Shown: positions 1-5,772 of the stretch, in pieces
Numbering within the stretch: the stretch's first letter is position 1
Layout: each line of letters opens with the position of its first letter
Assembly: GCA_049974825.1 (NCBI GenBank)
Contig: JBNGDJ010000105.1
Location: forward strand, 1-8,252
DNA: 8,252 nt
Direction: 5' to 3'
From: JBKHDT01 sp049974825
Lineage (GTDB): Bacteria; Pseudomonadota; Gammaproteobacteria; Halothiobacillales; Halothiobacillaceae
The notes under the pieces: model-generated
Seen by the model: only the letters and a program-made list of their open reading frames with translations
The model's database searches: none
Told to the model about the DNA's origin: nothing
Program-made: the position numbers and the translations under genes

Positions 1-23
1 CCCTAGGAGATGGCGGTGGCGCC

Positions 24-1100
24 TCAGACCAGCCGACGTGCCGGGTCGCAGGGCGCTGGATCAAGAATGGGCTGCTCGCCACTGACCAGGTTGGCAAGCA
101 GCTCGGCGCTGGCCGGCCCCATGACCAGCCCGTTTCGGTAGTGGCCAGTGTTGAGGAACAGATTCTCGATTTGCGGGTGGGCGCCGATGCTCGGCACGCC
201 GTTGTCGCTGCCGGGGCGCAAGCCCGACCAGTGATGCGTGATCGGCGCATTGGCCAGTGCCGGCCAGATCCGCAGCGCGCTGTCGTGCAGATGCCGGCGT
301 GCCTGCTCCGTAGTGCCCCGGTCGAAGCCTACATGCTCCACGGTGCTCCCCACGATCACGCCCCCGTCGCGTCGCGGAATCAGGTACACGCCCCGGTCCA
401 TCAGGATGGCGGGCAGGGTGTCCGGCTCGGCCTGAAGCCGGAGCATCTGTCCGCGAACCGGCGCAATGGCATCGGGCGGCATGCCTGGCACCAGGGGTGC
501 CGACCAGGCGCCCGCGGCGACGATCACCCGGTCCCCGGCAAGCGTGTCACCGTCCGCCATGCGCAATCCGCGGGCCTGGTCTCCCGCAAGCCAGATGCTC
601 TCGACGCGGGTATTTTCGACAAGCTGGATGCCTTCCTGTCTGGCTGCCGCCTCCAGTGACTGCATCAGCCGGGGGTTGCGCACCTGGCCGACCCGGGGCA
701 TCCAGGCTGCGCGCTCCACGGACAGGGTGGGAAAAATCGCGCTGGCGGGACGCTGCTCGACCGGTTGCTCGAACCGTTCGGACCAGTTGGCAACTTCCGT
801 TTCCTTCGGCGGATCAAGAATCAGCAGGCCGCTGCCTTGCCATTGCGGATCGATGCCGCTGCGCGCCAGCAGATCCTCGGCAATAGCCGGGTAGCGCTCG
901 GCCGACCAGAAGGCCAGGCGGTTGATCGCCTCGTGATAGCGCCAGGGGTAGAGCGGGCAGAGAATGCCGCCGCCGGCCCAGGAAGCTTCCCGGCCGGCAT
1001 TGCGGCGATCGACGACGGTGACAGTGCAGCCGCGTTGCTTCAGGGCCAGCGCGCTGAGCAGACCGATGGCGCCGGCGCCGACGATAATGCAGTCGGACAA
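24..1100 (-). CDS. thiO: FAD-dependent glycine oxidase, ThiO family
   Basis: Likely oxidises glycine to iminoacetate (dehydroglycine), which feeds the thiazole half of thiamine; it is a soluble DAAO-superfamily flavoprotein. From the chosen start it has 358 residues, normal for ThiO. The Rossmann FAD motif GAGAIG lies at residues 8-13, with the ribose-binding acidic residue D31. The family signature around AGGGILCPLYPW follows at about 42-53. The C-terminal substrate/FAD region has GLRPGSDNG near 293 and HYRNGL at 320-325. I place the start at a TTG (1098-1100), preceded by AAGG at 1109-1112 with 8 nt spacing. The frame stays open to an ATG at 1151, but that would put codons inside the tRNA-Gly gene, so it is rejected. 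The gene follows the tRNA by 23 nt and is probably co-transcribed. Other DAAO-family amine oxidases share the fold, so the family call is firmer than the exact substrate. Confidence 0.9.
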   Translation of the reverse strand: MSDCIIVGAGAIGLLSALALKQRGCTVTVVDRRNAGREASWAGGGILCPLYPWRYHEAINRLAFWSAERYPAIAEDLLARSGIDPQWQGSGLLILDPPKETEVANWSERFEQPVEQRPASAIFPTLSVERAAWMPRVGQVRNPRLMQSLEAAARQEGIQLVENTRVESIWLAGDQARGLRMADGDTLAGDRVIVAAGAWSAPLVPGMPPDAIAPVRGQMLRLQAEPDTLPAILMDRGVYLIPRRDGGVIVGSTVEHVGFDRGTTEQARRHLHDSALRIWPALANAPITHHWSGLRPGSDNGVPSIGAHPQIENLFLNTGHYRNGLVMGPASAELLANLVSGEQPILDPAPCDPARRLV

Positions 1101-1123
1101 AGTATTGGCCTTGGCGTGGAAAC

Positions 1124-1197
1124 TGGAGCGGGTGATGGGAATCGAACCCACGTTCTCAGCTTGGGAAGCTGATGTTCTACCATTGAACTACACCCGC
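1124..1197 (-). tRNA. tRNA-Gly, anticodon CCC
   Basis: A complete cloverleaf reads on the minus strand: a 7-bp acceptor stem (GCGGGTG/CACCCGC), a D-arm closed by GTTC/GAAC, an anticodon stem TCAGC/GCTGA around loop TTCCCAA, and a T-arm with TTCGATT. The anticodon at loop positions 3-5 is CCC, which reads GGG glycine codons. The discriminator T and the CCA end (1124-1126) are encoded, giving 74 nt in all. It lies 35 nt after the response regulator stop and 23 nt before the thiO start. A weak promoter-like pair, TTGATC (1266-1271) and TAAACT (1244-1249) with a 16-nt spacer, lies inside the 3' end of the upstream gene, so independent transcription is possible. Read-through from the upstream gene is equally possible. 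Confidence 0.97.
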
Positions 1198-1212
1198 AGG
1201 GATGAGGCATGA

Positions 1213-1234
1213 GGCCCGGTGCAACTGCCGGGTC
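1213..1234 (-). other. GC-rich stem-loop between response regulator and tRNA
   Basis: A 7-bp stem (1213-1219 with 1228-1234, one G-T pair) encloses an 8-nt loop. It overlaps the first two bases of the upstream TGA stop codon (1233-1235). No T-tract follows on the minus strand, so it does not look like a standard intrinsic terminator. It could pause polymerase or mark a processing point before the tRNA. Evidence is structural only. Confidence 0.3.
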
Positions 1235-1640
1235 AGGGAATCAAGTTTAGCTTTTTCAGTTCGTCGATCAACGCCACATGCGTCGTGGGCTTGGCCAGGT
1301 AACCATCGCAGAGCGACTGGTATGAAGCCATTACCGTGCGTACGTCATCGAGCGCCGAAATCATCAGGATCTTGCTGCCGAACTTGGGGAGCATCCCGGC
1401 TTCTTCCTCGGCAGCCCGCAGCCGTTCCAGGGTTTCCTGCCCGGACATGCGCGGCATCATGATGTCCAGGCAGACCAGGTTGAAAGGCGTGCCCGCCTCG
1501 ATGGCTTCCCCGAAGACTTCAAGCGCCCGTTCGCCATGGGGCGCGGTGCTGACGGGGCCAAATTCCTCCAGGAAGGATTTGAGGATCATCCGGCTGGTCA
1601 CGTCGTCCTCGACGATCAGCGTTCTCAGTTCCTGATTCAT
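1233..1640 (-). CDS. Single-domain response regulator (CheY-like receiver)
   Basis: The 135-residue protein is one receiver domain with no output domain. The key residues are present: acidic pair D12-D13 in VEDD, phospho-acceptor D59 in CLDIMMP, the switch serine S95 in ISA, and K117 in the LAKP motif. Such proteins act by phosphorylation-dependent contact with a partner, as CheY, PilG or PilH do. The partner kinase is not in the window. The gene lies 188 nt downstream of a PilU-like ATPase on the same strand, so a link to pilus-driven behaviour is plausible but rests only on position. The ATG at 1640 is preceded by an AGGA 13 nt away, a weak ribosome binding site. It appears to have its own promoter (1751-1778). 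An unrelated stress or chemotaxis role cannot be excluded. Confidence 0.88.
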   Translation of the reverse strand: MNQELRTLIVEDDVTSRMILKSFLEEFGPVSTAPHGERALEVFGEAIEAGTPFNLVCLDIMMPRMSGQETLERLRAAEEEAGMLPKFGSKILMISALDDVRTVMASYQSLCDGYLAKPTTHVALIDELKKLNLIP

Positions 1641-1702
1641 GTCTGGTTTCGGTTCCTGACTGTCAAAGCCTGCACGATGCCTTGCGGTGAATCCTGCAGG
1701 CT

Positions 1703-1728
1703 GGCCCGGCCCGCTGCTGGGCCGGGTC
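1703..1728 (-). other. Strong hairpin in the response regulator leader
   Basis: Arms 1703-1712 and 1719-1728 form a 10-bp, almost all G/C stem with one G-T pair and a 6-nt loop (1713-1718). It lies just downstream of the predicted promoter and would sit close to the 5' end of the response regulator mRNA. No T-run follows on either strand, so a 5' stabilising structure or an attenuating stem fits better than a classic terminator. Confidence 0.4.
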
Positions 1729-1750
1729 TCGCGGTTCGATTGGCCTGATC

Positions 1751-1778
1751 ATTGTACGCGGGGTCATCTCCGCGCCAA
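1751..1778 (-). promoter_or_regulatory. Candidate sigma-70 promoter for the response regulator gene
   Basis: On the minus strand a -35-like TTGGCG (1773-1778) and a -10-like TACAAT (1751-1756) are separated by 16 nt. The -10 box matches the consensus at five of six positions and the -35 at four of six. Transcription would start near 1744, giving a leader of about 100 nt. This would uncouple the response regulator, and perhaps the tRNA and thiO, from the pilus ATPase genes. It is a by-eye motif call only. Confidence 0.42.
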
Positions 1779-1828
1779 GCGAAAAGACCGGCCCCGTTGC
1801 AGGCTTTCATGCAGCCAAATCCAGGGGG

Positions 1829-2983
1829 CTAGCCCAGCGGCGGCAGATCCCCGGATTCGTTCTGGCCCGGCGGGGCGTTTTGGGGCTCGGCGTCCGGGTT
1901 GCTGCCCTTCATGCTGGAGCCGAAATTCATGCGCCACTCGAGGTTGGCGCGGGAGTCCGCATTCGTCAGCGCTTCCTCGCGGGTGATCTTCTCGTCCTTC
2001 CAGAGCTGGAACAGCGACATGTCGAAGGTTTGCATGCCGCCCTGGGCGCTCTTTTCCATCGCGTCGTTGATCTGGTCCACGTTGCCTCGGCGGATCAGCT
2101 CGGAGATGAACGGCGAGTTGATCAGCACTTCCACGGCGGGCATCCGCCGTCCGTCGGAACTGATGATCAGCCGCTGGGAAATGACGGCCTTGAGGTTGAG
2201 CGACAGGTCCATCAGCAGCTGGTCCCGGCCCTCGGGCGGGAAGAAGCGCATGATCCGGTCGAGTGCCTGGTGGGCATTGGTCGCATGCAGGGTGGTCAGG
2301 CAGAGGTGACCCGTGTCGGCGTAGGCGAGGGCGTGCTCCATGTTGGCCCGGTCGCGGACCTCGCCGATCATGATGACGTCTGGGGCTTCGCGCATGGCCT
2401 CCTTGAGCGCCGCCGCGTAGTTGTGCGTGTCGACGCCGACCTCACGCTGATTGACCACCGAGTTGCGGTGCTGGAAGGCAAACTCGATGGGGTCCTCGAT
2501 GGTGAGGATATGTCCGGGAATCTGCTGGGCCCGGTAGTCGATCATCGAGGCCAGGGTGGTCGACTTGCCCGACCCGGTGGCGCCGACCACGATGATCAGG
2601 CCGCGCTTCTCAAGGATCAGCTGGTGCAGGATCTTGGGCAGGTTCAGCTGCTCGATGCCGGGGATGTCGCTCTTGATGAAGCGGATGACCATGGCCAGCT
2701 CGCCGCGCTGCATGAAGGCGTTCAGGCGATACCGGCCCACGCCCGACAGCTGGAGTGCGGCGTTGAGCTCCAGGGTCTTGTCGAAGTGGGCCATCTGCTC
2801 TGCGCTGAGCATCGAGGCCGCCAGTGTCCGGGTCTGGCCGGGCTGCAGCGGTTCCCTTCCGATAAAGCGCATCTCACCCTGAATCTTCATCGCCGGCATG
2901 GTACCGGTGCTGAAGTACAGGTCGGAGCCCTCCTTGTCGGCGAGCAGCTTCAGAAAGGGTTCGAGGTTGCTGTAGTCGGCCAT
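1829..2983 (-). CDS. Second PilU-like type IV pilus retraction ATPase (third PilT-family paralogue)
   Basis: A 384-residue secretion-superfamily ATPase of the PilT/PilU type, expected to act as a cytoplasmic hexamer at the pilus base. Motifs are intact: Walker A GATGSGKS with K140, Asp box TIEDPIEF at 161-168, Walker B ending in E208 of MIGEVRD, and His box TGHLCLTTLHA at 224-234. It has PilU-style sequence at QREVGVDT (179-186), QALDRI (239-244) and the MDLSLNLKAVISQRLI block (258-273), so it is closer to PilU than PilT. It keeps PilU's GMQTFD at 316-321. After residue 355 it ends in a low-complexity tail rich in P, N, G and acidic residues, unlike the neighbouring PilU tail. The ATG at 2983 has only a distant AAGGA 13 nt upstream, and an assembly gap begins 30 nt upstream. 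Family membership is certain; a separate role from PilU is inference. Confidence 0.93.
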   Translation of the reverse strand: MADYSNLEPFLKLLADKEGSDLYFSTGTMPAMKIQGEMRFIGREPLQPGQTRTLAASMLSAEQMAHFDKTLELNAALQLSGVGRYRLNAFMQRGELAMVIRFIKSDIPGIEQLNLPKILHQLILEKRGLIIVVGATGSGKSTTLASMIDYRAQQIPGHILTIEDPIEFAFQHRNSVVNQREVGVDTHNYAAALKEAMREAPDVIMIGEVRDRANMEHALAYADTGHLCLTTLHATNAHQALDRIMRFFPPEGRDQLLMDLSLNLKAVISQRLIISSDGRRMPAVEVLINSPFISELIRRGNVDQINDAMEKSAQGGMQTFDMSLFQLWKDEKITREEALTNADSRANLEWRMNFGSSMKGSNPDAEPQNAPPGQNESGDLPPLG

Positions 2984-3012
2984 GGGGTCTTGCTGTCCTT
3001 GAAAATGTCTGG

Positions 3013-3112
3013 NNNNNNNNNNNNNNNNNNNNNNNNNNNNNNNNNNNNNNNNNNNNNNNNNNNNNNNNNNNNNNNNNNNNNNNNNNNNNNNNNNNNNNNN
3101 NNNNNNNNNNNN
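3013..3112. other. Assembly gap of exactly 100 N
   Basis: Exactly 100 consecutive N separate the stop of pilU (3116) from the upstream sequence of the second PilU-like gene (2983). A round 100 is a common placeholder for a scaffold join of unknown length, so the true distance and content are unknown. No coding sequence is visibly cut: both flanking genes are complete. Confidence 0.99.
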
Positions 3113-3115
3113 GCC

Positions 3116-4270
3116 TCAGGATTCATCGTCTTCCGTGCGCATGGTCAGGCTGCTGGTCTCGTCCATCAGGTCACGCGAGCGGCCCCGCTTGCTGTTGAGC
3201 TTGATGTTCAGGCGCAGGTCGTTGACCGAATCGGCGTTGCGCAGGGCTTCCTCGTAGCCGATGTCCCCGTTTTCGTACAGGTCGAACAGGGCCTGGTCGA
3301 AGGTCTGCATGCCATGCTCGCGGGAGCGCTTGATCAGGTCCTTCATCTCGTGAACCGCGCCCTTGAAGATCAGGTCCGCCATCAGGGGCGTGTTGATCAT
3401 GATCTCGACGGCCGGGACCCGGCCGTTTCCATCCTCGCGGCGGATCAGGCGCTGCGAAATCACCGCCTTGAGATTGAGGGACAGGTCCATCAACAGCTGG
3501 GGACGTCGCTCTTCGGGGAAGAAGTTGATGATCCGGTCCAGGGCCTGGTTGGTGTTGTTGGCGTGCAGGGTGGACAGGCAGAGGTGACCGGTTTCGGCAA
3601 AGACGATGCCGTGATTCATGGTTTCCCGGTCGCGAATTTCGCCGATCAGGATCACGTCCGGCGCCTGGCGCAAGGTGTTCTTCAGGGCGATCTCGTAGGA
3701 GTCGGTGTCCACGCCGACTTCCCGCTGGGTCACCAGGCAACCCTTGTGCCGGTGCACGAACTCGATGGGGTCCTCGATGGTGACGATATGTCCCTTGCTG
3801 TTGGTGTTCCGGTGGTCAATCATCGAGGCCAGAGAGGTGGACTTGCCCGAACTGGTCGCGCCCACGAAGATCACCAGGCCGCGCTTGGTCATGGCGATAT
3901 CGCCCAGGATCGGCGGCAGGTTGAGCTCCTCGAACCCCGGAACGTCGGACTGGATCATCCGCAGCACCATGCCCACCGAGCCACGCTGGGTGAAGGCATT
4001 GACCCGGAATCGGGCCACCCCCGGCAATGACAGCGCGAAGTTGGCCTCGTGTCGGGCCTCGAATTCCGCGGTTTGCTTGTCATTCATGATGGAGCGGACC
4101 AGAAGCTCGGTGTGGTTGGCCGAGAGCTTTTGCTCACCGAGCGGACGGATTTCTCCGTTGACCTTGAGCGAGGGAGGAGCCCCAGTCGTCACGAACAGGT
4201 CGGACGCCTTGAGGTCCACCATCCGCTTGAGCATTTCCTGTACGTAGTTGGACGCTTGCTGACGGTCCAT
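3116..4270 (-). CDS. pilU: PilU, PilT-dependent retraction ATPase
   Basis: A 384-residue PilT-superfamily ATPase that in other Gammaproteobacteria assists PilT in type IV pilus retraction. It resembles Pseudomonas PilU along its length: ASDLFVTTGAPPS near 22-34, MTKRGLVIFVGAT at 127-139, Walker A with K143, Asp box TIEDPIEF at 164-171, QREVGVDTDS at 182-191, LKNTLRQAPDVILIGE at 196-211 with Walker B E211, the His box TGHLCLSTLHA at 227-237, and NADSVNDLRL at 345-354. The Walker A reads GATSSGKS, with serine where Pseudomonas PilU has glycine; it still fits GxxxxGK[ST]. The tail is acidic, ending EDDES, as in other PilU proteins. A GGAGG lies about 12 nt before the ATG. It follows pilT by 165 nt, a spacer holding a palindromic repeat, so a single transcript is possible but not shown. 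Confidence 0.96.
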   Translation of the reverse strand: MDRQQASNYVQEMLKRMVDLKASDLFVTTGAPPSLKVNGEIRPLGEQKLSANHTELLVRSIMNDKQTAEFEARHEANFALSLPGVARFRVNAFTQRGSVGMVLRMIQSDVPGFEELNLPPILGDIAMTKRGLVIFVGATSSGKSTSLASMIDHRNTNSKGHIVTIEDPIEFVHRHKGCLVTQREVGVDTDSYEIALKNTLRQAPDVILIGEIRDRETMNHGIVFAETGHLCLSTLHANNTNQALDRIINFFPEERRPQLLMDLSLNLKAVISQRLIRREDGNGRVPAVEIMINTPLMADLIFKGAVHEMKDLIKRSREHGMQTFDQALFDLYENGDIGYEEALRNADSVNDLRLNIKLNSKRGRSRDLMDETSSLTMRTEDDES

Positions 4271-4349
4271 GATGTCGACGTTCCTCCGTCGGGTCGCGAG
4301 TCGTTGCGGCAGCTCGCCCTTGTGTCATGCCAAGGCGTACGAGTGCCGG

Positions 4350-4402
4350 TTCAGGCTTCCATGCCTCAATCGGGAATCTGAAGCATTCGTGCAGAGATTT
4401 CC
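4350..4402 (-). repeat. Composite palindromic repeat, copy 1 (pilT-pilU spacer)
   Basis: Read on the minus strand this 53-nt element aligns with the plus strand at 8198-8248 in 45 of 53 columns by hand (six mismatches, two single-base gaps). It has two parts. The first contains CTCTGCACGAATGC and ends in ATTCCC. The second contains GGCATGGA between near-complementary arms. Relative to the other copy the first hairpin is degraded on one arm, so this looks like an older or recombined copy. It lies inside the presumed pilT-pilU transcript and could fold in the mRNA. Confidence 0.75.
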
Positions 4403-4435
4403 TGGCCGACGCGATCCGGTTGCGCCGGGCGTGCA

Positions 4436-5479
4436 TTACAGGAAGTCGTTCTTGTTGACGGCACGCAGTCGGGCGGATTCCTTGGAAATCAGCCCGCGGG
4501 CGATCAGTTCCTTGAGGTTCTGGTCCAGTGTCTGCATCCCCTGGGACTGACCGGTCTGGATGGCCGAGTACATCTGGGCGATCTTGTTTTCCCGGATCAG
4601 GTTGCGGATGGCCGGGCTGCCGAGCATGATTTCGTGCGCGGCCACCCGACCGCCGCCGATCTTCTTGAGCAGGGTCTGGGAAATGACCGCCCGCAGCGAT
4701 TCTGACAGCATGGCGCGCACCATGTCCTTTTCCGCCGCGGGAAACACGTCGATGATCCGGTCGATGGTCTTGGCCGCTGAGCTGGTGTGCAGGGTACCGA
4801 AAACCAGGTGACCTGTCTCCGCGGCTGTCAGAGCGAGGCGGATGGTTTCCAGGTCGCGCATCTCCCCGACCAGGATTACGTCCGGGTCTTCCCGCAGGGC
4901 CGAGCGCAGCGCGTTGTTGAAGCTGTGCGTATCCCGGTGCACTTCCCGCTGGTTGATCAGGCACTTCTTGCTCTGGTGCACGAATTCGATCGGGTCCTCG
5001 ACCGTCAGCACGTGCGAGTAGAGATTCTCGTTGATGTGGTTGATCATCCCTGCCAGCGTGGTGGATTTGCCCGAGCCGGTCGGTCCGGTGACCAGCACGA
5101 TTCCCCGCGGAAACATGCACAGATCACGGAACACCTTGGGGGCGTTGAGGTCTTCCAGCGACAGGATCTTGGTTGGAATTGTCCGGAACACGGCGGCCGC
5201 GCCCCGGTTCTGGTTGTAGGCGTTTACACGAAAGCGCGCCAGGTCAGGCACCTCGAAGGAGAAGTCTGTTTCGAGGTTGTCCTCGTACTCCTTGCGCTGC
5301 TTGTCGTTCATGATGTCGTAGACCATCTGGTGGACGGTCTTGTGATCCAGCGCCGGCATGTTCACCCGCCGGACATCGCCGTCCACGCGGATTGCCGGGG
5401 GTTCGCCTGCCGAAAGATGCAGGTCCGACGCGTTGTTCTTGACGGTAAACGCCAGCAGGGTTTCGATATCAGCCGCCAT
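4436..5479 (-). CDS. pilT: PilT, type IV pilus retraction ATPase
   Basis: The main motor that depolymerises type IVa pili, giving twitching motility and DNA-uptake pulling; it works as a hexamer at the inner-membrane platform. At 347 residues it matches the usual length. Visible motifs in order: ASDLHLSAG at 17-25, ARFRVNAYNQNRG at 81-93, Walker A GPTGSGKS at 132-139 (K138), Asp box VEDPIEF at 160-166, Walker B with E206 in LVGEMRD, His box TGHLVFGTLHT at 222-232, and the PilT-specific AIRNLIRE at 290-297, needed for retraction in studied homologues. AAGGA lies 6 nt before the ATG (5486-5490), a good ribosome binding site. The gene is first in the leftward cluster and diverges from yggS. I could not find a convincing promoter in the 293-nt divergent region. 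Confidence 0.98.
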   Translation of the reverse strand: MAADIETLLAFTVKNNASDLHLSAGEPPAIRVDGDVRRVNMPALDHKTVHQMVYDIMNDKQRKEYEDNLETDFSFEVPDLARFRVNAYNQNRGAAAVFRTIPTKILSLEDLNAPKVFRDLCMFPRGIVLVTGPTGSGKSTTLAGMINHINENLYSHVLTVEDPIEFVHQSKKCLINQREVHRDTHSFNNALRSALREDPDVILVGEMRDLETIRLALTAAETGHLVFGTLHTSSAAKTIDRIIDVFPAAEKDMVRAMLSESLRAVISQTLLKKIGGGRVAAHEIMLGSPAIRNLIRENKIAQMYSAIQTGQSQGMQTLDQNLKELIARGLISKESARLRAVNKNDFL

Positions 5480-5601
5480 GAGTCATCCTTTGATCTGTGT
5501 GCGAGTATGTGGCCCGACCCGGCCCCAGCTGGATGCGCGGGGCGTCGGCCTCCCTGCCGGGTTGGGCGGAGGTCATCCGGCGCAGGGCAGGCGCCGTGCC
5601 G

Positions 5602-5622
5602 TTGTTCCCGGAGTCGGAACAA
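5602..5622. promoter_or_regulatory. Perfect 7-bp inverted repeat, possible operator
   Basis: TTGTTCC (5602-5608) and GGAACAA (5616-5622) are exact reverse complements around a 7-nt centre. Half-sites are 14 nt apart centre to centre, somewhat wider than one helical turn, so a dimeric repressor or activator site is conceivable. The site is 122 bp from the pilT start and 150 bp from yggS. No matching regulator is encoded in the window, and as RNA it could equally be a hairpin. Confidence 0.35.
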
Positions 5623-5652
5623 TACGCTTTGTCCAAAGTCTTGCTGCCGGTT

Positions 5653-5694
5653 GAATCCCTGCGCCCGGGAAAGGCCTTCACGAATGCAGGGTTT
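5653..5694. repeat. Degenerate relative of the palindromic repeat
   Basis: GAATCCCTGC (5653-5662) pairs, with one mismatch, to GCAGGGTTT (5686-5694), separated by 23 nt. Within it CACGAATGCAG (5679-5689) is identical to 11 nt of the repeat at 8198-8248. It looks like the same hairpin with a longer inserted loop. Relationship by eye, based on a short shared core. Confidence 0.4.
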
Positions 5695-5772
5695 GTGCAA
5701 GATCCCGCGCCTTGCCTCCGGACGGATCAAAAGTAAATCTAACCGAGCAGTCGTGCAACCGGAAGCCGTGCC

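Larger units (their letters stand above)
5480..5772. promoter_or_regulatory. Divergent intergenic region between pilT and yggS
   Basis: This 293-nt stretch holds no credible gene and must contain the 5' signals of both pilT (leftward) and yggS (rightward). I see ribosome binding sites for both, an inverted repeat at 5602-5622, a smaller palindrome CTTTG-TC-CAAAG at 5627-5638, and a degenerate repeat copy at 5653-5694. A weak plus-strand promoter-like pair (TTGCCT at 5713-5718, then an A/T-rich AAGTAAATCT near 5731) may serve yggS, but it matches consensus poorly. Confidence 0.6.

Noticed and set aside
1101..1151. Extension of thiO to the upstream ATG at 1151
   Set aside because: It would place the N-terminal codons inside the tRNA-Gly gene. 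The TTG at 1098-1100 has a proper ribosome binding site and puts the FAD motif at the normal distance from the N terminus.
964..1212. Plus-strand reading frame across the tRNA
   Set aside because: Its C-terminal part is the antisense translation of the tRNA-Gly gene, a frequent false prediction; the rest is antisense to thiO.
1880..4030. 716-codon plus-strand open frame running through the assembly gap
   Set aside because: It is antisense to two clear PilU-type genes, contains the N run, and results from high-GC codon bias on the opposite strand.
4134..5120. 328-codon minus-strand open frame in another phase across pilT
   Set aside because: It overlaps pilT out of frame and has a low-complexity R/G/P/D-rich composition; pilT is unambiguous.
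5692..5715. Sigma-54 promoter for pilT on the minus strand (AGGCGC to CTTGCA)
   Set aside because: The GG and GC elements are 11 nt apart instead of the required 10, and the -24 element is poor.
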